From: Rhizophagus sp. LPA8_4_AMF | Taxonomy: Eukaryota > Glomeromycota > Glomeromycetes > Glomerales > Glomeraceae | Direction: 5' to 3' | DNA length: 64,000 nucleotides | Assembly: GCA_021464525.1 (NCBI GenBank) | Contig: JADRCO010000005.1 | Coordinates: forward strand, 1 to 64,000 | Shown: positions 13,361 through 25,122 of the stretch, one piece after another | Numbering within the stretch: position 1 is the first letter of the stretch | How the letters are laid out: each line of letters starts with the position of its first letter | Program-made: the position numbers and the translations under genes | Notes under the pieces: generated by a model | Told to the model about the DNA's origin: nothing | Databases searched by the model: none | What the model saw: the letters and a program-made list of their open reading frames with translations, nothing else

Positions 13361-14818
13361 TTTTTATATTAATAATTATTAAATAATAATATTGTGATAT
13401 ATGAGTAAATGAGACGTTGCCAGGCGCGACGCAGGATAACAATTTGCCATATGTCCTAATTACATATATACTAGTAATAAATTTCAAAATAATTAAATTT
13501 AAATCTAATGTATAGCTTATTAAATTTTGTATTATATAGTCTAATAATCTAGTAAATAAAAGAAATATTTATTAATCATGGCGCAGTAATTGTAATATCA
13601 CGTGATTATACACGCAAATCAAAATTCCTTAAATGGAAAGGCGGACGACTCTTTTCTTTGCTTGGTTCTTAGTTGAGGGTTTGGTGGTTACTTCGCTTTT
13701 GTAGTTTTTTGTTTTTTATTTTATTAGACCTACTCCTGAGTTTGTAATGCCCCAGTGGCTGTCGTTATTTTAAAAATAAAAATAAAAATAAAATGTCTAA
13801 TTGAAAAAAAAAAAATTTTAAAGCCTCTATTTTCGTCATAAAAAATAATAGATTGAATAATCATTGTAAATTATACATTTTTAATAGCACTTTCCTTGAG
13901 TTGCTTTTGTGATTCTTCAATCCATATTGTCATTAAATTGCTTTGACGTCTTTTCCTCAGCACCGGCTATACTGTAAATAAGTATTTTTGTACTTACTTG
14001 ATAGATTAACTTTCCAAGTTACTTGAGCACTTGACAAAAGCAGCTTGTTTGCTTGAGTCCACAAAAAATCCAATTTATTCCTTATAACATCTCATGATAT
14101 TGTAATTTCGTGATAAATGGGATAGAAAAATGTGATAATAAAGGAAATACTATGGTTATAGCAGAATTTGAAAACTCTAATATCTGCAGTTTTATATTTT
14201 TAGATGACTAATAACTAAATACGAAGTTCATGTTCTTCTAATGGTAACAAGAGAAATCAATATTTAAATAAAAACATTTTCTTAAAAACATGAGCGAATG
14301 GATTCCTTTTTTTTTATATTCGATTTATTCGATTTCTCAACAATATAATTATTGTTCGTAAATATTAATTTGGAATTTTTCAATATGATTTCAATGATTT
14401 ATGAAAATATCCATAATATTTGAATACCAATGAAAGAACAAAAAAAGAGAATTCATTTACGTCATTTTACGGGATATTACGAATAGCGATCATTCTATCG
14501 TGTTTTTGTGTAATGTAACTTTTCGGATAAGAATTGGGGCTTATAGCTAGTTATAAAAGGAAATCTAAATGCACGTATCACTAAACCAATTATTGATCAT
14601 TCAAGTTTTCAAAATATACCATTTTTGGAATCAAAAGAAAATAAAAATAGTTGTTATCGACCACCTGACCTATTATTTAACGAGCATTATAATGGCCTAA
14701 TGAAAAATATTTGATCATAGAAAATTTCTTTTTTGGCGATTAATTTTGATTTATAATGCAACAATAAAAACATAAAGCGAATAAACATCAATTCCTGCAT
14801 TTTTTCTTTAACAACGAA
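13361..14818. other. Intergenic
   Basis: No gene seen. A perfect ATCACGTGAT palindrome lies at 13597-13606, and an AAAAT-type simple repeat at about 13770-13793. The stretch 13610-13740 is less AT-rich than its surroundings but has no recognisable frame. Confidence 0.5.
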
Positions 14819-15812
<994 letters not shown>

Positions 15813-16924
15813 TTGAGTGTATCTTTTTGAATTTTTTTTTATAATTTTTTTTTTTATATAATTAATTATAATAATAAAACCAAATATGTAAATAGTTGTC
15901 TTAAGCAATAAATACATGAAATAGCAGTCGAAACTTGTTAATATTATTACTCATTATAAATAATATCATGTATTCATGTGTTGTTCCGAGAGAATATGGA
16001 TCGAAATGCGAAACTGATACTCTTAGTGTAAAGGACGTATCGGGATGTACTTATTCAGCGATACGCTTGGTTTTGGCAGGGATTGAATTATAGTTCGTAT
16101 AGTTCGCACTTTCACCCTCATTGAACATTCTTTTAATAACCTCTTAATAGGTTCACAGCATAGTGCTGAATGTAGATATTTAAAAGTTTCAATAATTGAT
16201 TTTTGAGTTTAACTTTTGGAGTTATCTTCACTTTTATAATTTTACAGTATAAGCTCACTTCAGAAGTTTTAGGAATCTTATATTCTTATTTATATTTTGT
16301 ATTCTTTAGCTACTTCTTATTATTTAAGACATTGATTTCCTGTTATTGAAAAATTTTATCATTACCTATGGCGCTATTTAAATTATTTGAAATTATTAAA
16401 TTTAAGACACAATTTTTTGGTTCGAAAATTAATTCTGGCCAAAATTTACAATTCCGGCCAGAATTAATAAGTCACATGCAGTCGTTAGTTATGCTGCGCC
16501 GTGAAAATCAATGATTATGAGTATATCAATAATTTGTTACGCATAAAGAATAGTGGCAAATCGCACAATATTGTTATGGTGCTCAAATTGTCCGCTACAG
16601 GCTCTTAGTCATTAATGGCGAATTAATAGAAAAAATTGTTTTACTCATTGATCGTTTAACTAGCTTTTACGAAATATTTGTTATAAAATTACAAAAAATT
16701 TTGAACGAATTTTATTATTTTAAAATGATATTTCTCTCATATACTATGTAGTATGTGTGATACATTAAAAGTTTGTTATCTATGAAAAAAAATAAAATGC
16801 GAGAAAAATTTTTGTGAAATCAAAGAAAAAAAAACAGTATACTAATATTATTATTATTAATTACTATTACTGATTTATTTATAATGATTATTCTAAAATA
16901 TTTAAAATGTCTATTGACTAATTT
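15813..16924. other. Intergenic
   Basis: No gene seen. Contains the perfect inverted repeat at 16428-16468 listed separately. The rest is AT-rich 3' flank of the converging UBC-like and oxidase genes. Confidence 0.5.
16428..16468. repeat. Perfect 13-bp inverted repeat with 15-nt spacer
   Basis: The arms ATTAATTCTGGCC (16428-16440) and GGCCAGAATTAAT (16456-16468) are perfect complements. The inner words AATTCTGG and ATTCCGGCCAG also occur in the MITE-like element at 30317-30435, so the two may belong to one repeat family. Confidence 0.65.
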
Positions 16925-19138
16925 TTAATCGTCACTTCTAATTTCATTAATTATAATTGAATTTAACATTTTTCGAATTGGTGTTTTCCTCTTTTGAAGA
17001 TCATGCTGTAAACATAAAGCAACGACATCTTCCGGTATAGTTTCATTTTTTAAAGTATTTTGAAGCTCTATAATTCCCAAAACCATACCAAGCTCGACGT
17101 GCCATTCAATGTGACAATGGAAAGCCCAAATACCAGGATTATCAGTGATGAAACGAATAACCAAAAATCCATTTCCAGGAATAGTTACAGTATCACGAAC
17201 GACAGGATTTCTCTTGTTATATTTACTTTCATCAGGGAATTGACCTTTTTCACCAACATACATTATAGCGAATACATGTCCGTGCAAGTGAAATGGATGA
17301 TCGGCACCGTTATTGTTATTTACGTAAATTTCTGCAATACCACCATCGTGATTAAAAATCACAGAATTTTGATCTTTTGGTAAATCTTTAGCAGCGATAT
17401 TTCTTGTGATTTTATTGACCGTTGGATCATTCATTTGAGGAACGAACGAAGAGTTATTAATTAAAGCTTCTTGTCTTTGATTCTTATCCGTTCCGAACGT
17501 AATGGTAATATTGACAAAGTCAGTAACATGACCATCATATTTAGTGATGGGTTTAAGAGGTAATACATGTTTTTTGTCAAGATCACGACAAGGAGTAAAA
17601 TCATCATCGAATTCTTTCGAATTTGGTCTATTTTTTGCACCTTCATAATGAAGTATACCAAGACCATTCCAGTCGATAGCGGAATTAAAATTAATTGTTG
17701 CATTATTATTTGGAGTACATCTTTTATCGAGAGTTCCACGAATAAAATAGTTTCCAACTGGTTGATTAGCATCAACAATTACGGAATAACGTTGTCCGAC
17801 GGCAATGGGTAATTTATTAATTATAGTTGGTTTAAGATATATTCCATCCGCTTCTATAACCTTAAGTTTATGTTGATCAATAGAGAAGACGAAAACACCA
17901 TCTGCTGCGGAATTGATTATACGGAAACGATATTTTTTATTCTTTTTAACATTATATACGGCTAATGGTTGATTGGATTTACATTTAGATCCAGGGGGAG
18001 CTGCAGTACAGTTATATCTACCAAGACCGGATATAAGTGGAGAATCTGGGATAGGACGAAAACCACTATAGCCTGGAGCGTCCTGAAGTGGTAAGAGAAC
18101 ACCAGTTGTACTATAATAATAATAATAAAGAGAAATAATTTTTTTAAAAAAATATATAAAAAATTTTGAAATTCATTTTATAAGAAAATATGAAGTTTAA
18201 TTTTTACTTATGATGCCAATCTGTTAACATGACAACGTATTCAAAATCGTATTGTTTTAAATATGGATCATCTTGATCGTGAACACTTTTTTTTGATCGA
18301 GTTAAAAATATAAATTATTAGCAAATAAGTATATAATTATGTATAAAAATGTCAGATTCAAAGAAAGAAATCAAAATTTACACAAGTGATCCACGTAAAC
18401 CATCAACGTATTGGGCAAAAAAATGAGAGTGATACCAGTAGGTACCGTGTTGATCGGTTGTACTAAAATTATAGACTAAAGAAACATCGTTTGGAATTGG
18501 ACATTGAGTCTAATTACGAACGGGATAATTTTTTTATTAGTAAAGAAGATTGGGAAAAAAAAAGAAAAGGAAACTACTATATAAAAATTGTCAACTTACT
18601 TGTCCTGGAACTCCGTCGTACCAATTTGTACCATGTTGAAACATACCATGCCAGTGAATAGCTAAAAATGATTGTTTAGACATTTTTAATATGACAATCT
18701 TTTAAGTATTAATATAAATAAATATAAATTATAAACAAACATACTTGCTGAATCATCAAAATTGTTTGTTACATTTAAAATAAGTCTATCTCCTTTATTT
18801 GCTTGAATAAGTGGACCAGGGTGTTGGCCGTTTACACTCCAAACAGTTCTTTCAAAACCATCAGGAGACATTTTAACTTTTTTTAACGTCAATTGATAGT
18901 AACGAGTTACAGGTTTATTAGTGAAAGAGAGATGTGTAATGGGTTTAAAATAATTGGTTTTAATAAATTTGTATGGTTCATTAAGATTTTGAATTTCATT
19001 AGTATAATCTTTTAAATGAAGACTATCCCCACTAACGGTGTGAACGCTTGTTTCAATTGCTACTGATCCAATCACAAATAATGAGATAAAGAGGATTAAA
19101 ATCCTCTTAAAAATAAATTTCATTTTTAATAAGGTCAT
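16925..19138 (-). CDS. Secreted multicopper oxidase (laccase/ferroxidase-like), about 615 aa, with one 1-nt frame break
   Basis: Exons on the minus strand: 19138-18745, 18661-18600, 18509-18383, 18285-18208, 18110-16925. The N-terminus has a signal peptide (MKFIFKR plus a hydrophobic run; the start could be the Met at 19123). All four copper motifs are visible: [32 protein letters not shown] and [14 protein letters not shown]. They supply the type 1 Cys and His ligands and the trinuclear cluster His residues; the axial position is Met. There is no C-terminal membrane segment, unlike Fet3, so a secreted laccase-like enzyme oxidising phenols or metal ions is likely (inference). The exons sum to one base short of a whole frame. 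The break lies in exon 3 just after WYHSHF, in a run of six T (six A on the plus strand, about 18418-18423), where family alignment needs seven. It is either a sequence error or a true inactivating change. Confidence 0.82.
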
Positions 19139-20344
19139 AAATTGAAATTTATTATTAATTGTACCTTAAAATTAAAAGGTAAGGAAACATAAAAGAAGAG
19201 AATTCTTGAAACCTTTTTATACAAAAATCGAGGACAATTTTTTTTTTTTTATTCTTTAAGCAACTCCTTTCAGTTTATTTACTTCATTTGTATGTTTCTC
19301 GACATTTTACTACATTATGAACATGTATCAAATTTGTTTACCATATGCTTCTTGGCATTTTACTACATTACGAACATATATAACTCAAATATTATTTTAA
19401 CAAACAAAAAACTTTTTCATATATCATTTAATTTAAATAATTAACTCCCTATTTCCTCTTTTCTCATTTTATAATAAGAATCGAATTTGACTCAACTTCT
19501 AAAAATAATAACAGAATTATGGCTTTGTGTGATTTTCCGATTTGACCTCGCATTTGTCAAAAAAAAAAAGTTCAAGGATAGGAATAAATAAATATGTGAG
19601 AGAAAATTTTCCAATTAATAGTACAGCAAGCTAATCTTGATTTATATAATAATAATCATTCCGGATCAAATATTTTACTAATTGTGCATAAAATGATCAT
19701 CAATTTAATCCTTTTCGGTAATAGTATATTTTATCGGTATGCCTCTCTAAGAACATTTAAGAGTTTTAAGGGTCAATTTTAATTTTTTAACTAATCTATT
19801 ATAATACACTAATTTTAGATATTATATAACCGGATTCCTAATGTAAAATTTCCTCAAACCTTAAAATTTTATCGATAAATCATTAAGCTTGGCAATATCA
19901 TAAATTTATTTTTACTAGTTACATATTAGTAGAATCATAGTTATTATTTCATTCTCTTTTCTAAAAAAAAAAGAAGACTTATTATTTCGAATCTTTTACA
20001 AAACTATTGAATGATTTACTGTACATTTGTTTTATTGTAGATTCAAATTTTGATTGACAGAAAATCATTACTATGTCCCAAGCCGGAATTTACAAACATC
20101 AACGAAAATAATTATGTATTAAATAAATGAAATTAACTTTTTTCCTAAAAATACTATCCATTTAACACATTAATACAATCATTATATCAATAGTTTATCT
20201 TTTTTTTTTATGATAAAATTGATAAAATTGGGAAAGAACAAAAATACACCTCGCTTGATAATCATTGACCCCTTCACGATCTTCAAAATATTTATATGGA
20301 GTCATTATTTATACTTACTTTATTTGAGATAATATTGCTATTTG
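19139..20344. other. Intergenic upstream of the multicopper oxidase
   Basis: No gene seen. The sequence TTTACTACATTAYGAACATRTAT occurs in two forms, near 19304 and 19358, as a short local duplication. No clear TATA box could be chosen among the many AT-rich runs. Confidence 0.45.
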
Positions 20345-20895
20345 AAATGTAATGTAGTTTTAACTCTAGTAATTATCCGCGTAAATATTATTTCCATACA
20401 CAGTTCTTTAATTTTTAAATATTAAAAAAATTTTATCATGAAATAAATTATGATAAAAAAAAAAATAAACAAATAAATAAATAAAATAAAAATAAAAATA
20501 TTAATCAAAAAAAAATATTAAAAAAAAAATAATAACCGGCATGCTACGGATACCTGTACAGCCAGAATTAAGTTTACCCGCGGGTTACGGTTTTTTTTAT
20601 TTTCCATTAATATTAGAAATTTTCAAATATTTTGAATTCATTATTATGTTTATAATGATTCTCAACTTTTTTTTCCAAGGTAGATTAGATTACAAGTTTT
20701 AAGTTAATTCTTATACAAAGAATCTTTTACTTGTTGTCGAATTATAAATAAACCTTTATCTCAATCTTATCGTCAATGATTACTGCTTTCCTAAATTTTT
20801 CAAAACTTGAATGTAACACGAATTATAAACTTCAAGTTCATCTATAATACTTTTGTAAAAAAAGTGCGAACCAGATGTACCAATCAAGTGTAAGT
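20345..20895 (+). repeat. Dispersed repeat, copy 1 (interrupted)
   Basis: The words TTTTAACTCTAGTAATTATC (20358) and, after an interruption, the tract from about 20604 to 20890 match 44740-45075 closely in the same order and orientation. The interruption, about 20394-20603, is absent from the other copy and is bordered by TTTCC/TTTCC-like ends, so it looks like an insertion. The insert ends near a CCCGCGGGTTACGG word (20568-20590) that recalls Helitron ends. No coding capacity. Confidence 0.7.
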
Positions 20896-21229
20896 GAGTG
20901 AATAACCCCTGTCTATTAATCGCTCCAATTTAAAAAAAAATCATGTATATTCTATTTTTGGGCCGGTGTGAAAATTATAAAATGCACCACTGGTGTTGAG
21001 CGACACCACATTACGTATATATCACGTGATCAAAAAATTTCATAATATGATTATCAAATCATAAACAAACACGTTTTATTCTTCTTGACGTCAAATTGGT
21101 TTATCGGAATATCGGATAAATTTCCTCTCCACTACTCCCTCCACTTAAAAATTTTACCATTGCCGTTCCCCGTTTAAAAATTTTGCCGTTGCCATTTTTT
21201 TGCGCGTGAAAGTATCGCTGAACTTAACA

Positions 21230-22560
21230 ACTGTATGATGAATTTTTTGATGAGGAAGCTGAAAACAAAGAACCACTGTATCCAGTTGCATCAGAAATGG
21301 TTTTTACAGATTGGAAAAATCTAGACAAGTAAGTTATAGAAACTAAAAAACAAATTTTCACTTGTTATAATAATACTTATTTTCGTGTTTTATTAGGTGG
21401 CTTGATAATAATGGATTAGAACAAGGATTTGCTTTTACAATTACTCGTAATGACAAATAATTTACTTCGACGCCGTACTTTATGCATGTTTGAAGAGACA
21501 AACATACATATCACGATAAGAAACACATTAATTGATGAACGTAATGCAGGACACCATACGGACAATTGTAAATTTTATACTAATGCTTATCGCCGGAAAA
21601 AGACAATCTTGTCTATATAACAAAAATTGATGGTGAACATAATCATAAATATTGGTATGATTATATCACGTTATCTCAAGCTTGATCCTGAAATGTGTGA
21701 TGATATAAAACTTCTTGCAACCTGTGGAGTTCGTGCTGGTGCAATTATAGAAGTTTTACAAAAGATATATCCAAACAAATACGTTCATGTTCGCATTGTA
21801 TAACGTAGACCAAGATATTCGACACAAAAATAGTGGTACTAGTGGTGCAGGTTCAATGTATTTGAGATTATGAAGCAACAACGACCCTTATGGATGCATA
21901 CTTTGAAGGCCAAGATAATCATCTCGTAAGACTCTGTTGGATGCGTCCAAGTCATCTGCAGCTATAGGGGCCGGCTTCATAATGTAATTTTGCTTTATAA
22001 AAAAGCAATTTCAATGATATTATATGTTACAATTTTAATAGACAATCATAATCTTCTCGTCTTGCAGTAACAGCTATCATATCAGACAAAACTAAAGATA
22101 CTTTTTCATGGCTATTTTCAATTCATTTACGTGCAACAGGTGGATTAATACCAAAATTGATCTTTACTGACGCTGACCCAGCTATGATCGCAGCAGTAAG
22201 ACTGTACTTGGCCAACAACCAAGTATCACTTTCGCTTATTTCATATTCGAAAAGACTTGGAAAAGCATTTTCTTGGAAAATACCGTGGTAAAAATGGAAA
22301 AATTTTTTTACTGCATTCTGTCATACACGTAATAGTATTGAATCTACTTTTAAAGAGAATTGGCTGCACTATTGCAAGAATATGTCGATGCTGCTAATTA
22401 TTTACAACGTCAATTTTGTGCTAGGCCAAATTTGAAAAAGGAAATTTATAATGAGCTCATAAATATATGGAAGAATTTAAAGCCACTGTATTTTTAAAGA
22501 AGCTGATAAAGATGTACCAAACATTTAAGCTTCGTATGAAAAGAATCCTGATTCTATAGA
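21230..22560 (+). mobile_element. Decayed MULE-type DNA transposon (FAR1-like domain plus transposase core)
   Basis: A FAR1-type N-terminal block (FFDEEAENKEPLYP, then TDWKNLDKWLDNNGLEQGFAF across a GT-AG intron at about 21329-21396) is followed by KLLATCGVRAGAIIEVLQ near 21707. A MULE transposase core comes next, reading SDKTKDTFSWLFSIHL and GGLIPKLIFTDADPAMIAA at about 22084-22197; the D in the TDAD block is a catalytic Asp of the family. HCRNS-like and Cys-rich stretches follow. Many stops and frame changes show that it is dead. I found no convincing terminal inverted repeats. Confidence 0.75.
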
Positions 22561-23207
22561 GCATTTACATTTAGTTAATTAAAAAATCGTTAATTCATTC
22601 AATATTTTGAAGAATAGTACAGATATTATAGTTTACAATGTTAATTCTAAAGTTTTTTTTTATGAGCTTAATAAATTCATTATTAATTAACATAAATTTA
22701 TTCAATGATTTAATGATTTAATACTAAATTTATTTTATTCCTAATAAGCTATTTGTTAATTATATAAAAAAAGTGGAATATCAATATCAGATTTAAGTTG
22801 TTTATTATCGAAATTCATTTTAGTATGAAGTTTACTATTTAATTGCTCAATCCAACTAAGAACGGTACCATTGTAATTTGATGTCATAAACTCTTTCTTT
22901 CAATAATAAATGTGCTTTAATATTCCATATCTTTGAACTTTTCGCATTTGTTATAATTTTTATGACGGTTTCCGATCTTTTAGTTTACTAATCATGCAAA
23001 AAAAAAAAAATGTAAAATAATGTGTAACCTGTCACGTGTACAAGGCGAACTTTTTTAAAAAATTGCAAATTTGTACTTTTTTAGCCTATTCTTCCTTGAA
23101 TTAAATAATCTTTGAACCATGTTATTAATACATTTGCGAAAATTTTAAATTGAATAATCAAAATATTAATTATAGATGAGAAATTAAAATTTTAATTTAG
23201 TTATATA
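22561..23207. other. Intergenic, no gene seen
   Basis: AT-rich flank of the decayed MULE with no supportable reading frame. A GTCACGTGTAC word lies near 23031. Confidence 0.45.
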
Positions 23208-23250
23208 CTAGCCGTAACCGTTGACCTCGTTGCTTTGCAACGACAGACGT
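23208..23250 (-). mobile_element. Helitron-like 3' terminus
   Basis: Read on the minus strand there is a perfect 7-bp hairpin (TCGTTGC, loop AAA, GCAACGA; 23227-23243). Fifteen bases later comes CTAG followed by T (23208-23211, then 23207). A hairpin 10-15 bases before CTRR, next to a T, is the classic Helitron 3' end. No helicase or Rep protein is visible nearby, so this would be a non-autonomous or truncated copy. Confidence 0.55.
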
Positions 23251-23403
23251 TACGTTTACACACAAAAACAATTATTATATAGTATAAATATAGATATATT
23301 TAATAAAAGTGAATAAATCGTTAATATTTGTTGTTGACTTAGCCAAGTCTTTTAAAAAATTTGTTGTCACCTGATCACTAACGTTGAGGTGCAGCAACAT
23401 TGA

Positions 23404-23702
23404 TCAGGGAGGGGAAGGGGGAAATAGTGAGAGAATAAGGGAAAGGAAGGAAAAGGGAAAGGAAAGGGAAAGAAGGAAAGCGGATGGGAGAGGGAAAGGG
23501 GAAAAGAAAGGAAAGCGAGAGAAAGGAAAGGGAAAAGAGTGGAAAGGAAAAGGAAGGAGAAGCGGAAAGAACAAGGGAATAAGGGAATAAGGGAAAGAGA
23601 AAGGAAGGGAAAGCGGAGAGAGCAAGGGAATAAGGGAAAAAAGCAGGGAAAGCGGAAAGAGTGAGGGAATGAGGGAAAGGGAAAGGGAAAGGGAAATAGG
23701 GA
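23404..23702 (+). repeat. Polypurine tract of about 300 nt
   Basis: The plus strand is almost only A and G in GGGAAAGG and GGAAAGC words, with a few T and C. The tract opens long apparent reading frames on both strands (Lys/Glu/Arg-rich or Pro/Phe/Ser-rich). These are compositional artefacts. Such mirror-like purine runs can adopt triplex DNA (established property). Confidence 0.85.
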
Positions 23703-23825
23703 AAACGCCACTAATACACAACCAACCCTCCCAACCTACATACATAAAAGAAGTATGAAAAAAAGGAAACCGAAGAGAAGACCTAATAAAAAGAAGACCT
23801 AAAGAAAAGAGAAGACATATTGGGC

Positions 23826-23905
23826 GAAGATATTCTTGGTTTATTAGTTTCATCTGATGAGTTACTTATCGAAGAATTATTCAGCCATGTTTATCGAAAA
23901 ACAAA
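23826..23905 (+). pseudogene. Fragment of a BTB-domain protein gene
   Basis: The frame from 23826 reads EDILGLLVSSDELLIEELFS, matching the helical C-terminal part of BTB domains in the large BTB/TLDc family of these fungi (recognised from memory). It then runs into Lys-rich low-complexity sequence. Neither the earlier part of the BTB fold nor a downstream domain is present, so this is a broken remnant next to the polypurine tract. Confidence 0.55.
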
Positions 23906-24438
23906 AGAAGACTTAAAGAAAGAGAAGAGAAAAGAAGAGGGATTAGGGAACTTACTGTATTTATATTATTTATGTTTCGACGTTTCATACTCATGACAAA
24001 CCCACATTAAGATTAACTGATATGAGTAATATATTTATCGCCGATAACTTATCAGTAATGTAAAATTTTTTTTTTTTCGTCAATAGTTATGTTGTCCTTG
24101 TTTGGAAATGATCAATAGTCGTCATGACGTAGTGGATCCGTTATCCGGATATCTAGCGCCTATCCATACTAAAAAAGATTTTGTTTACGAATAAGATTAA
24201 AAATTGAATTGTGCTAATTATAATAGCTGCACTATAAAAAATGTAAAATGTATATTGCAATTTAAAGGTGCAATTGCTCGCCAATCTGAAGTACAAAAGG
24301 ATTTATCAATTTTATCCCTTCTGTCAATATGACATTTTCACCTTTAATATACGCGTTGAACCAATCTAAGTATTATAAATTAAAAATTATCAAAAAAAGT
24401 GTTATTCGGCTGGTTAAATTTACGGTTATTAGGTTATT

Positions 24439-24504
24439 CACCCAATTCGACCGATCAACAAAGGTTCTAACCTTACATTTCATGTCGATCGGTCGAATTG
24501 GGTG
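24439..24504. repeat. Perfect 18-bp inverted repeat
   Basis: CACCCAATTCGACCGATC (24439-24456) is the exact reverse complement of 24487-24504, with a 30-nt spacer. The spacer holds its own small palindrome AAGGTTCTAACCTT (24462-24475). GTTATTAG-like words flank both sides. Could be a small hairpin element or a regulatory site; function unknown. Confidence 0.75.
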
Positions 24505-25067
24505 AGGTTATTAGACAATCCATTAAAATGATTAAATCGTCCCGGCCGATCTTTTTTTAAACCTTTATATATAACAATTATGTCTAATAAAAAAAACAAA
24601 ATCGGCTCTGTATTAAAATACTAACAATCAGTTTTCTGTATTAAAAAAAAAAAACTGAAATTTGTTGTTTTTATTTTATTTTAGTTAACGAAACGTATCT
24701 TTTAATATCGGTTTTTTGATTTTTTTTTAATGTAAAAAACGAAATCAGTTGTTTTTATTGAAAAAAAATGAAGACAGGCTGCCATTTTTTTTTTTAAAAA
24801 AAAAAAAATGAAAATTAGCTTTTTTTTATTAAAAAAACACTTTTTTTTTTACTGTAATATTGAAAAATGCTTTTTATTTTTTTTTTTTCAATTTGTTTTT
24901 TCAAATAATTATAGGAAATATCATCATATGTGCTGAATCAGTTAGTTCATTTTCGTATCACCAGAGGCTATATGTTTGGACTTATTTTATATAAGTATAT
25001 TTTTTATTAATTAATAAAAAAATATATTCTTTGTATAATTCTAAATTATTAAAATTAATTACTTCGG

Positions 25068-25122
25068 ATATCCGGATATCCGTCGGATAATGCAGATATC
25101 CGGATAATCCGGATAAATCACC
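25068..25122. repeat. Cluster of ATCCGGATA words
   Basis: Four to five overlapping near-palindromes of ATCCGGAT or ATCCGTCGGATAAT lie within 55 bp. The same word occurs at about 24140-24155 and in the tandem repeat at 59516-59630. Confidence 0.6.

Noticed and set aside
11664-13487. Open frames antisense to the Sel1 repeats
   Set aside because: Shadows of a repetitive coding sequence; no independent motif or start.
17060-17812. Open frames antisense or out of frame to the multicopper oxidase
   Set aside because: They overlap exon 5, whose frame carries the copper-binding motifs without interruption.
23367-23853. Long open frames on both strands over the polypurine tract
   Set aside because: They are Lys/Glu/Arg or Pro/Ser/Phe low-complexity translations of a purine-only run, with no start context, exons or domain.
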